Virus record (IMG/VR): IMGVR_UViG_3300010883_000011
Location: 21,773-85,772 of that record
DNA: 64,000 nt
DNA from: a virus
Reading direction: 5' to 3' (one strand)
Shown here piece after piece: positions 53,628 to 59,645 of the stretch (positions are counted from its first letter, which is position 1; the number at the start of each line of letters is the position of its first letter). The position numbers and the translations under genes were made by a program. The notes under the pieces are model-generated. The model did no database searches. It worked only from the letters and a program-made list of their open reading frames with translations, and was not told the origin of the DNA.

Positions 53628-53655
53628 GAGACTCTAACCTTCGTTGGGTTATAAT
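53628..53655 (+). promoter_or_regulatory. promoter-operator P3
   Basis: GAGACT 53628-53633, 16-base spacer, TATAAT 53650-53655. Dyad TAACC...GGTTA (53635-53651) is extended by one pair. An A-rich upstream block with TTCGCAAAATAAGT precedes. Confidence 0.8.
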
Positions 53656-53716
53656 GTATGTACTGAAGGGGGAGACAGAAACCCTCCAAAGTACCAACCC
53701 CAACAAGGACAATCAA

Positions 53717-54112
53717 ATGTATTCCGAAATGAACCGCAGCGACCTCCGCACCGCCCTCGCAGCCGCAGGCATCGAAGGCGTCAACCGCAACAGCAAGGCC
53801 GCCATGGCCGATGCACTGACCGCCCACGACGCTGCCACCGCGAAGCCGGCTCGCTCGCCTCGCATGACCCGCGCTGACATGGCGCAGGTGCTGAAGGGCT
53901 TTATCGGCCGCAAAAAGTCCGTTGTCGTGGAAATCGCCGAAGTCGCCGCTGCTGGCATCTGTCGCTCCGGTACCCTCTACCACGAATATTGGAGTTCCTC
54001 CGACAACACCGGATTCAAGGCCGCTGCGCTGATTGGCTGTACCGCGACCCGCGTTGTCAAGAATCCCGCCACTGGCGAAGCGGGGGTTTGCCTCGTTCTG
54101 ACCCGCTCGTAG
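53717..54112 (+). CDS. hypothetical cassette protein with SAP/HeH-like N-terminus
   Basis: 131 residues; CAACAAGGAC precedes ATG 53717. Residues 4-40 (MNRSDLRTALAAAGIEGVNRNSKAAMADALTAH) resemble a SAP/HeH helix-extended-helix, a small DNA-binding motif. RMTRADMAQVLKGFIGRKK may be a second helical unit. The C-terminus is beta-rich. A DNA-binding role is an inference; it is not clearly the array's repressor. Confidence 0.55.
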   Translation: MYSEMNRSDLRTALAAAGIEGVNRNSKAAMADALTAHDAATAKPARSPRMTRADMAQVLKGFIGRKKSVVVEIAEVAAAGICRSGTLYHEYWSSSDNTGFKAAALIGCTATRVVKNPATGEAGVCLVLTRS

Positions 54113-54236
54113 CGAATCGGGTTCCGGGCGGTCCCGTCAAAACCGCCCCGCTTCCAAGTAGCATCGCATCGGGCGGTGCTACCCGGAAGCGGCCAAATCG
54201 GTCGCTTTACCCCAACACTCCAACAAGGCAAAAATC

Positions 54237-54305
54237 ATGTTCGCGCTTATCCTGGTCCCCTACGTTTCTTTGGCAATCTTTGCGGCATCGCTCGCCACCG
54301 CGTAA
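54237..54305 (+). CDS. 22-residue hydrophobic micro-protein
   Basis: ATG 54237 follows the CCAACAAGGC leader and ends GCGTAAGCG. The whole peptide (FALILVPYVSLAIFAASLATA) is one membrane helix. Leader and ending match the other array genes, which supports translation. Confidence 0.45.
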   Translation: MFALILVPYVSLAIFAASLATA

Positions 54306-54475
54306 GCGGCAATCCCAAATCCCGCGCCTCGGCTTCGTCCGGGGCGCGGCTCGTTTTGCCTTCGCACTTCGGGTCCGTCCACCTCGCACGCCGACCCGCG
54401 ACCCGTCCACCTCGCAGGCCGAATCAGCAGCTACAAATCGGCCCGGAAAAAGATTGCGCTTTCGCAAAATAAGTG

Positions 54476-54503
54476 GAGACTCTAACGCAGTCTGTGTTAC
54501 TAT
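54476..54503 (+). promoter_or_regulatory. promoter-operator P4
   Basis: GAGACT, 16-base spacer, TACTAT 54498-54503. Dyad TAAC 54483-54486, GTTA 54496-54499. Preceded by AATCAGCAGCTAC and an A-rich block. Confidence 0.8.
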
Positions 54504-54528
54504 GTAGATACCAACAAGGGAGTTCAAC

Positions 54529-54777
54529 ATGGCAAACGCACTCAACATCGCACAGGTCTTTCAGGCCGCGTTCGGCGACGACAACACCGCACCCGGTTTC
54601 TTCTACCGCGTCGGCGACGCAGCGGGTCTGTCGAGCCGCCAAATGATGTCTTTCGGTCGCTGGTCCGTCGACACCGAATGCGGCGCGGCTTGCGAAATCG
54701 CAATCCACGAAGCCGTCGCCGATGGCCGCAACGCCTTCGACGCCATGACCGCAATCGCCACGCTGGTTCTCGGATAA
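54529..54777 (+). CDS. hypothetical cassette protein
   Basis: 82 residues, leader CAACAAGGGAG. Helical, acidic (VFQAAFGDDNTAPGFFYRVGDAAGL ... CEIAIHEAVADGRNAFDAM). No family known. Followed by a second gene in the same cassette. Confidence 0.55.
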   Translation: MANALNIAQVFQAAFGDDNTAPGFFYRVGDAAGLSSRQMMSFGRWSVDTECGAACEIAIHEAVADGRNAFDAMTAIATLVLG

Positions 54778-54803
54778 TCTAAACCAACAACAAGGGGCAA
54801 ACC

Positions 54804-55004
54804 ATGTCAAACACGCACCATTTGATTCTGACCTATACCGATCCAGATACGGGCGTCGAAGTCCGGCTTGGCTTTGATGATGGCGACCCGCGCCGGGTCC
54901 ACTGCATTAACAGCGACCGCACCGAAGCCTTTTCAGCGTCGCTTGACGAGGCACTCGATTCGCTGCTGGCTCGATGGCCGGACCTGAAATACGCAATCGA
55001 TTGA
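54804..55004 (+). CDS. hypothetical cassette protein
   Basis: 66 residues, leader CAACAAGGGG. Strand-rich first half (HHLILTYTDPDTGVEVRLGFDDG) and helical, acidic end (LDEALDSLLARWPDL). No family known. Confidence 0.55.
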   Translation: MSNTHHLILTYTDPDTGVEVRLGFDDGDPRRVHCINSDRTEAFSASLDEALDSLLARWPDLKYAID

Positions 55005-55168
55005 GTCGCACTTCAGGGCTGCTCGACCCGCTCGCGCTTCGGCTCGGGCGGCTTCGGGCGTTTTTGCCTCGCGCATCGAGCCCGTCCACCTCGCACGGCC
55101 CCGCCAAAATCCGTCCACCTCGCGTTTGCGATTGCGGCCGATCTGGTTTTTTCGCAAGGCGTCACCTT

Positions 55169-55198
55169 ATCATAACATGCCTCCGGTTAGATAGCTCC
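55169..55198 (-). promoter_or_regulatory. leftward promoter-operator R5
   Basis: Dyad TAAC 55173-55176, GTTA 55186-55189; minus-strand -10 TATGAT. The -35 (about 55193-55198) is poor. Transcript would begin GGTGACGCCTTGCG and pass two GCGAGGTGGAC copies. Confidence 0.5.
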
Positions 55199-55263
55199 GC
55201 CTGAATCAAAAGAATCAGCAGCTACCTCGTGCGAAAAAGATCGCACTTTTCGCAAAATAAGTA

Positions 55264-55291
55264 GAGATTCTAACGCACACGGTGTTATAAT
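55264..55291 (+). promoter_or_regulatory. promoter-operator P5
   Basis: GAGATT, 16-base spacer, TATAAT 55286-55291. Dyad TAAC 55271-55274, GTTA 55284-55287. Confidence 0.8.
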
Positions 55292-55317
55292 GTATGTATA
55301 CCAACAAGGAGAACCAG

Positions 55318-55506
55318 ATGACCAACCGCAACATCGAAATCCCGACCGACGTTCAGAACGACAACACCGTGCAGGATGCAGCGTGGCGACTGCGCCAAGC
55401 CATCGACTCCCACGGCGAAGGTCACCCGATTGTGGTCAAGCGCGAAGCCCAGCTACAAAGCTGGATTGACCATTCCAGGGCCGCTACAATCTTTCGAAAT
55501 AGTTAG
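55318..55506 (+). CDS. hypothetical cassette protein
   Basis: 62 residues; CAACAAGGAG precedes ATG 55318. Helical, with DAAWRLRQAIDSHGEGHPIVVKREAQLQSWIDHSR. Its last codons lie inside the upstream block of P6, so coding and control overlap. No family known. Confidence 0.55.
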   Translation: MTNRNIEIPTDVQNDNTVQDAAWRLRQAIDSHGEGHPIVVKREAQLQSWIDHSRAATIFRNS

Positions 55507-55533
55507 AGACTCTAACGCAGACTGTGTTACTAT
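55506..55533 (+). promoter_or_regulatory. promoter-operator P6
   Basis: GAGACT 55506-55511, 16-base spacer, TACTAT 55528-55533. Dyad TAAC 55513-55516, GTTA 55526-55529. The preceding gene's stop ends where the -35 begins. Confidence 0.8.
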
Positions 55534-55558
55534 GTAGATACCAACAAGGGAGAGCGCA

Positions 55559-55876
55559 ATGACCACTCACTTTCACTCTTACGAAGCCAACGAGCGGCAC
55601 GAAGCCGCCATGCTGATCTGTGCCCCGACGGGGCAAAACAACGCTGCCCGCGCATTGGTCGGTCGAGCCATCCGCAAGGCGCTCGGTGTCAAGCGTTGGA
55701 ACGAAGGCATCCACTTCGTCGACTACCTGCCTGCCGGGTACGGCTACCCCGACGCCGACGCGCGATTCATGGTCAACGTCACCGACGCCGAAATGACGCG
55801 ACTCATGACCACGCTGACCGCGATGGCCGAAGCCGAGGGCTGGGACCGCCCGCCATGCGACGCATATCACGACTGA
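55559..55876 (+). CDS. hypothetical cassette protein
   Basis: 105 residues, leader CAACAAGGGAG. Mixed alpha/beta: a His-rich N-terminus (THFHSYEANERHEAAM), GRAIRKALGVKRWNEGIHFVDYLP, then a helix and acidic C-terminus. No family known. Confidence 0.55.
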   Translation: MTTHFHSYEANERHEAAMLICAPTGQNNAARALVGRAIRKALGVKRWNEGIHFVDYLPAGYGYPDADARFMVNVTDAEMTRLMTTLTAMAEAEGWDRPPCDAYHD

Positions 55877-55957
55877 TTCTGGTCGGTCCACCTCGCAGGG
55901 CGCGTTGGCAGCGCCTGCGAGGCGCAAAATAAAAATGCACTTTTCTCAAAATAAAGG

Positions 55958-55985
55958 GAGACTCTAACGCACATGCGGTTATAAT
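55958..55985 (+). promoter_or_regulatory. promoter-operator P7
   Basis: GAGACT, 16-base spacer, TATAAT 55980-55985. Dyad TAAC 55965-55968, GTTA 55978-55981. Confidence 0.8.
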
Positions 55986-56011
55986 GTATGTACCAACAAG
56001 GAGAACACAAC

Positions 56012-56257
56012 ATGGCAAACCGCAACCCCAACCGCCTCTTCCTCATCGTTCACCCCGAAGTCGACCCGCAGGCTCCAGGCAGCGAGGGTATGTCAGCAGC
56101 GTTCGAACGCAACAGCGACGGCGAAATCCTCCGCACCCGCAACATTGAAACCGCCCGCAAGTGGCGCGACCGCCGCAACGAAGGCGTGGACCTCGGCGAG
56201 CCCCTTTTCTTCATCCTCGCAATCACCGCCGATGGCAGTCAGCAGCGAGCCGCGTAA
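56012..56257 (+). CDS. hypothetical cassette protein
   Basis: 81 residues; CAACAAGGAG precedes ATG 56012. RLFLIVHPEVDPQAPGSEGM, then a charged helix (IETARKWRDRRNEGVDLGE) and a terminal strand LFFILAITADG. It ends GCGTAAGCG. No family known. Confidence 0.55.
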   Translation: MANRNPNRLFLIVHPEVDPQAPGSEGMSAAFERNSDGEILRTRNIETARKWRDRRNEGVDLGEPLFFILAITADGSQQRAA

Positions 56258-56328
56258 GCGACGCACCGGCCCCGTCCACCTCGGGCGGGGTCACCCCAAC
56301 ACCAACCCCAACAGCAAAAGGCAACACC

Positions 56329-56604
56329 ATGCGAATCACATCGACCGGACCCCGAATCGTCCGCACCCCGTTTCAGCGGGCCAATATGCCCTACCTTCTG
56401 GTCATCGATTCCGAAGGCTTTGTGCGATATCGCATTGACAAAGCCGCAAACGGCCTCGCCGCCAAAGCCCCGTTCCGAATCTACCGCACCGATGCTTCGG
56501 GTAGGTACCACGGGCGGGCACTCACTCTCGTTGGATACGCAAAGGGCATTGCCGATGCTCGGCGACAGGCAGAGGCACTTCCGCTGGATAGCCTCGGCCG
56601 ATAG
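56329..56604 (+). CDS. hypothetical cassette protein
   Basis: 91 residues, ATG 56329 after AAAAGGC. Alpha/beta: YLLVIDSEGFVRYRID, PFRIYRTDASGRYHGRALTLVGYAKG, then a helix with ADARRQAEAL. Basic. Second gene of its cassette. No family known. Confidence 0.55.
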   Translation: MRITSTGPRIVRTPFQRANMPYLLVIDSEGFVRYRIDKAANGLAAKAPFRIYRTDASGRYHGRALTLVGYAKGIADARRQAEALPLDSLGR

Positions 56605-56748
56605 CGACGCACCCAAGCTGCTGACCCCGCTCGATTCAATCGGGCGGGGCTTCGGTGGTTTTGTCCACCTCGCGGACCCGGCGCAGAATCCGTCCACCTC
56701 GCAGAACCGCGTGCGAGCCGCTGCTCGTTTTTCGAGAACCGTCACCCT

Positions 56749-56778
56749 ATCATAACATGCCCCGTGTTAGAAATCTCC
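56749..56778 (-). promoter_or_regulatory. leftward promoter-operator R6
   Basis: Dyad TAAC 56753-56756, GTTA 56766-56769; minus-strand -10 TATGAT. The -35 is weak. Two GCGAGGTGGAC copies lie leftward within 90 bases. Confidence 0.5.
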
Positions 56779-56878
56779 ACCGAAAGCACGAAAAGTTTTG
56801 GCGTCCACCTCGCCCCAGATGGCGCGTTTCAGCAGCTACAGGCCGCAAAAGAAAAATGCACTTTTCGCCAAATAAGTA

Positions 56879-56906
56879 GAGACTATAACCGACCCTGGGT
56901 TATAAT
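56879..56906 (+). promoter_or_regulatory. promoter-operator P8
   Basis: GAGACT, 16-base spacer, TATAAT 56901-56906. Dyad TAACC...GGTTA (56886-56902). Confidence 0.8.
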
Positions 56907-56936
56907 ACATGTATACCAACCAACAAGGGAGTTCAC

Positions 56937-57377
56937 ATGGCAAAGGCAAACGAAAACAACCGGGGCAATAACAGGAACGGAAGCAACTGGATCCGCAAGG
57001 ACCTGCGCTTGGCCATCTACCTGCGGGACAACATGACCTGCGTGTTCTGTAAGACCCACGCCGACAACACGACGCTGACGCTTGACCACGTCGTGTCCCG
57101 CTCCGAGGGCGGGTCCAATGGGACCCCGAATCTGGTGACCGCGTGTCGCTCGTGCAACAGCAGCCGCCAAGACATGCCCATTGCCGACTTCGCAGCCCGC
57201 TTCGACGGCGCAGCCCAACGGGTCGCCACCGCAATCAGCACGACGCGGATCGAAATGGTTGACTACCGCAACACCGCGAAGGGCATGTACGCCGACCCCG
57301 CAGAGAAGGCCAAGATCGACGCGATGCGAGCACGGGCTTCCTGTTCCTGGAAGTCCGAGCACGCGTGGCGCAAGTAG
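56937..57377 (+). CDS. HNH endonuclease
   Basis: 146 residues; CAACAAGGGAG precedes ATG 56937. LRLAIYLRDNMTCVFCKTHADN, then LTLDHVVSRSEGGSNGTPNLVTACRSCNSSRQ is a textbook HNH domain, with CxxC pairs for the structural zinc and DHV, N and the final CNSSR for catalysis. Its place among promoter-driven small genes rather than beside terL suggests a homing-type or host-DNA-attacking nuclease, not the packaging HNH. This is inference. Confidence 0.85.
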   Translation: MAKANENNRGNNRNGSNWIRKDLRLAIYLRDNMTCVFCKTHADNTTLTLDHVVSRSEGGSNGTPNLVTACRSCNSSRQDMPIADFAARFDGAAQRVATAISTTRIEMVDYRNTAKGMYADPAEKAKIDAMRARASCSWKSEHAWRK

Positions 57378-57450
57378 CAGCGGCCTCGCGGCTCGGTCCA
57401 CCTCGCGGGCCGAGCCGCAAAATCAATCTACACTTTTCGCCAAATAAGTA

Positions 57451-57478
57451 GAGACTATAACCTGCCCTGGGTTATAAT
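57451..57478 (+). promoter_or_regulatory. promoter-operator P9
   Basis: GAGACT, 16-base spacer, TATAAT 57473-57478. Dyad TAACC...GGTTA (57458-57474). Nearly identical to P8 over 45 bases. Confidence 0.8.
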
Positions 57479-57512
57479 ACATACAACACCAACCCCCAAC
57501 AAGGCGAACAAC

Positions 57513-57620
57513 ATGACCCCCTTCATCGCAATGACTTGGTACCTCGCAACTTGGACCATTGGCGCACTCAGCGGCGTCGCAATCTACGGTGCAGCCACCT
57601 CTCGCAGCGCACGTCGCTAA
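57513..57620 (+). CDS. 35-residue membrane micro-protein
   Basis: Leader CCAACAAGGCG before ATG 57513. One membrane segment (WYLATWTIGALSGVAIYGAA) with a basic tail SRSARR. First gene behind P9. Confidence 0.5.
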   Translation: MTPFIAMTWYLATWTIGALSGVAIYGAATSRSARR

Positions 57621-57631
57621 AGGCAATCCCC

Positions 57632-58060
57632 ATGGCAAAACGAATCCCCATCCCTTGCTCGTCGTGCGACCGCCAATGTCTCGGTCGACGCACGACCCGT
57701 GGCACCCCGCGAATCCTTCGCCTGTCCGAAGTCAGCCGTTCGGCCATCTCGTCCGAGCCTGTCTGCCTCAACTGCTCGTGGCAACACCAAGCCGCGATCC
57801 TCCGCTGCGATACCGTCGCCGACTTGGAAGCCCTCAAGGCCGACCCGTCCATAGCTGCTCGTTTTCTGATCGACTCCCTTCAGGGGGACGCCGACAGGCT
57901 TCGCCAAATCGAAGGCCGGCTTGCTGCCGAGGTCTATGCGAGCAGGCACGAGCACGCCAGGGCAGTGGCACAGGCGAGCGACGAGCCACTGCTGCCACAA
58001 ATCCCCGTGCCATGCGAGCATTGCCTCTATGTCGAATGCGCCTGCAACGTCGCCGATTGA
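57632..58060 (+). CDS. Cys-rich zinc-finger-like cassette protein
   Basis: 142 residues from ATG 57632. N-terminal CSSCDRQC and CLNC, and C-terminal CEHCLYVECAC, give two cysteine clusters flanking a helical middle (DLEALKADPSIAARFLIDSLQGDADRLRQIEGRL). Likely metal-binding; no family named. Last gene of the array, followed by a terminator hairpin. Confidence 0.55.
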   Translation: MAKRIPIPCSSCDRQCLGRRTTRGTPRILRLSEVSRSAISSEPVCLNCSWQHQAAILRCDTVADLEALKADPSIAARFLIDSLQGDADRLRQIEGRLAAEVYASRHEHARAVAQASDEPLLPQIPVPCEHCLYVECACNVAD

Positions 58061-58068
58061 CTCGCGTG

Positions 58069-58715
58069 CTCAATAGTTGAACACGGCCCCGCGACTCTCT
58101 ATCAGGGTAGCGGGGCCGCTCTTCGTTTGACCCACGCATCGGTCCACCTCGCCCACGCAGATTGACCACGCACCACGGACCAAACAATTTCGGGCGTTTA
58201 GCGGAGACATGGGGGCTGAATAGTGGTAGGGGGACAGTCCCGAGGTCCGATGGACCGCCCCAGAAAACAGCGAACCCGCGCACGAGCAAGGGCGTCGCTG
58301 CTGGTAGTGAGTGGGTCTGCGCGTGTTCAATAGTTGAACAGGCCGCGCATGGGGCATGGGGCACGCGAAAACTTTTGGCGCACTTCGTTTGTGCCTCGCG
58401 CTTGGCCCGTTGCGTCGCTGTCCACCTCGCCATGGCTTGGGCGTCGACTGTCCACCTCGCTGCGAAGGTTCGAAGCGTCCACCTCGTTTGGTCCACCTCG
58501 CAGATTTCTGGCGTCGAGCGACGCTCAATACGCGGTCGAGCCGGGGCGCATGGGGCGTCGCACTTCGTTGCGCTGCTGCATGGGCGGTGCGTCGCATTGA
58601 ATGGGCATGGGGGCGCGGGCAGTCCCCAAAAGGAAACGCGGTGCATGGGGTGCGAGCGTGTTGCTCGATTTGTAGCTGCTGATTGATTGTCGTCGAGCCT
58701 GCTCAATAGTTGAAC
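58069..58715. repeat. three copies of a GTTCAATAGTTGAAC palindrome
   Basis: The full 15-base palindrome is at 58325-58339; copies lacking the first pair (CTCAATAGTTGAAC) are at 58069-58082 and 58702-58715. Flanks GCGTG or GCCTG and ACACG are partly shared. They are spaced 256 and 377 bases and could be protein-binding sites. Confidence 0.65.
58084..58128 (+). terminator. terminator-like hairpin at the end of the cassette array
   Basis: CGGCCCCGC (58084-58092) pairs with 58110-58118 across 17 bases, followed by CTCTTCGTTT. It directly follows the last cassette gene. Confidence 0.55.
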
Positions 58716-59278
58716 ACGCACCAGCATGGCCCATGGGTCTTGGCGTCGCGCTTCGCTGTGCCCTGGGCTGGCTGGGCCGCTGTCCACCTCGCAGCCTTGT
58801 CCACCTCGCCGCTTCGCTCGCCGCTGCGCGACGCACACCGCTCGCTCGTGCGCTCTTGACACGTCGCCTTTCACGCCACAAAGTCCAGTCAAGATTTTCG
58901 GACAGTGCGTCGTTCATTTATGCCCAACGCTCTTCAGCGCAAAAGTGTATCGCTTTCTTGCACACGCAATTTTGCCGTGCTTCGTGCGACGCACCGACGC
59001 AATTTGTCACAACGCTTTGCAACCGCGCTCCTTTTGACCCAACTTTGTGCGCCGCTTTCTAAGTGCCTGCTATCACTCACCTTTTTCGGCGCTCTCTTCG
59101 CAAGTGCGTCGCACCCCCACCGCACCAAGTTTTCGCGCTCTTCGTTTATTACCTGTAGGAGTCCTCTCGCGCAGTGCCTCACCAAAATACCGACTTGGAT
59201 TTTTTGTAAAAAACGCGGGGGTGCGCGAGTATCTGCGTGGGGTGTGAGTGGGTTATGATGCTGGAGGAGGAAAACCCT
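58129..59278. other. gene-free region upstream of terminase genes
   Basis: About 1.15 kb with no convincing gene. It holds seven exact GTCCACCTCGC copies plus one with a mismatch, two of the three palindromes, many GCATGGGG words, and to the right a C/T-rich stretch ending in a T6-GT-A6 hairpin near 59200. Frames open here match nothing. The position before terL makes a packaging or replication origin plausible. Confidence 0.5.
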
Positions 59279-59644
59279 ATGCCAGACCGAGAAGTTCAGG
59301 AAGAAGTCGACGATAGGCTGAACATGCGCGTAAACAACAACCCCTTGCAGGCAGCGGGTCGTGATGAGTTGATGCGTGAGGCTGAATTCGGTGGTCCTGC
59401 GTCGAGCCGGGACTCCAGGTTCTACTTCGACCGCAAGGAGTTGGAGCAGTTGCTTGAGATTTGCAAGTCTTCGGTGTCTGGTCGGGTGATTATCCACCAT
59501 GCCGGTGTGAAGGTGCGTCTCTACCGTTCCGGCTCGGGCCACATGTACGAGGCGTGGCACCTGATTGGTTCGAAGGCGGTGCCGGAGGCGAAAGAGAACC
59601 CCACGATAAGCCTTCCTGACCTACTCAACGTCAAGGTGCCGTAG
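59279..59644 (+). CDS. hypothetical protein preceding TerL (possible small terminase)
   Basis: 121 residues; GGAGGAGG lies 8 bases before ATG 59279. Acidic N-terminus, then DSRFYFDRKELEQLLEICKSSVSGRVIIHHAGVKVRLYRSGSG, a mixed alpha/beta domain. It has the position and size of a small terminase but no visible helix-turn-helix, so the call rests on order only. Confidence 0.45.
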   Translation: MPDREVQEEVDDRLNMRVNNNPLQAAGRDELMREAEFGGPASSRDSRFYFDRKELEQLLEICKSSVSGRVIIHHAGVKVRLYRSGSGHMYEAWHLIGSKAVPEAKENPTISLPDLLNVKVP

Positions 59645-59645
59645 C

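Larger units (their letters stand above)
51573..58809 (+). repeat. dispersed GTCCACCTCGC repeat family
   Basis: Exact 11-mers begin at 51573, 51770, 51959, 53235, 53264, 53521, 54377, 54405, 55084, 55113, 55886, 56663, 56692, 56803, 57396, 58142, 58420, 58450, 58491, 58782 and 58799, plus an outlier at 50371. One-mismatch copies lie at 56274 and 58477. All are on the plus strand and lie between genes, often paired about 28 bases apart. The fuller form is CCGTCCACCTCGC. Many sit near AATCAGCAGCTAC. Confidence 0.85.

Noticed and set aside
51573-58809. CRISPR array
   Set aside because: The 11-base repeats are too short and irregularly spaced, and genes lie between them.
57834-58892. Leftward 352-codon frame
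   Set aside because: It is antisense to the Cys-rich cassette gene and the repeat region, and is full of Arg, Pro and Ala from composition.
58726-59258. Several rightward frames upstream of the terminase genes
   Set aside because: They overlap in different frames, have no ribosome sites and resemble nothing.
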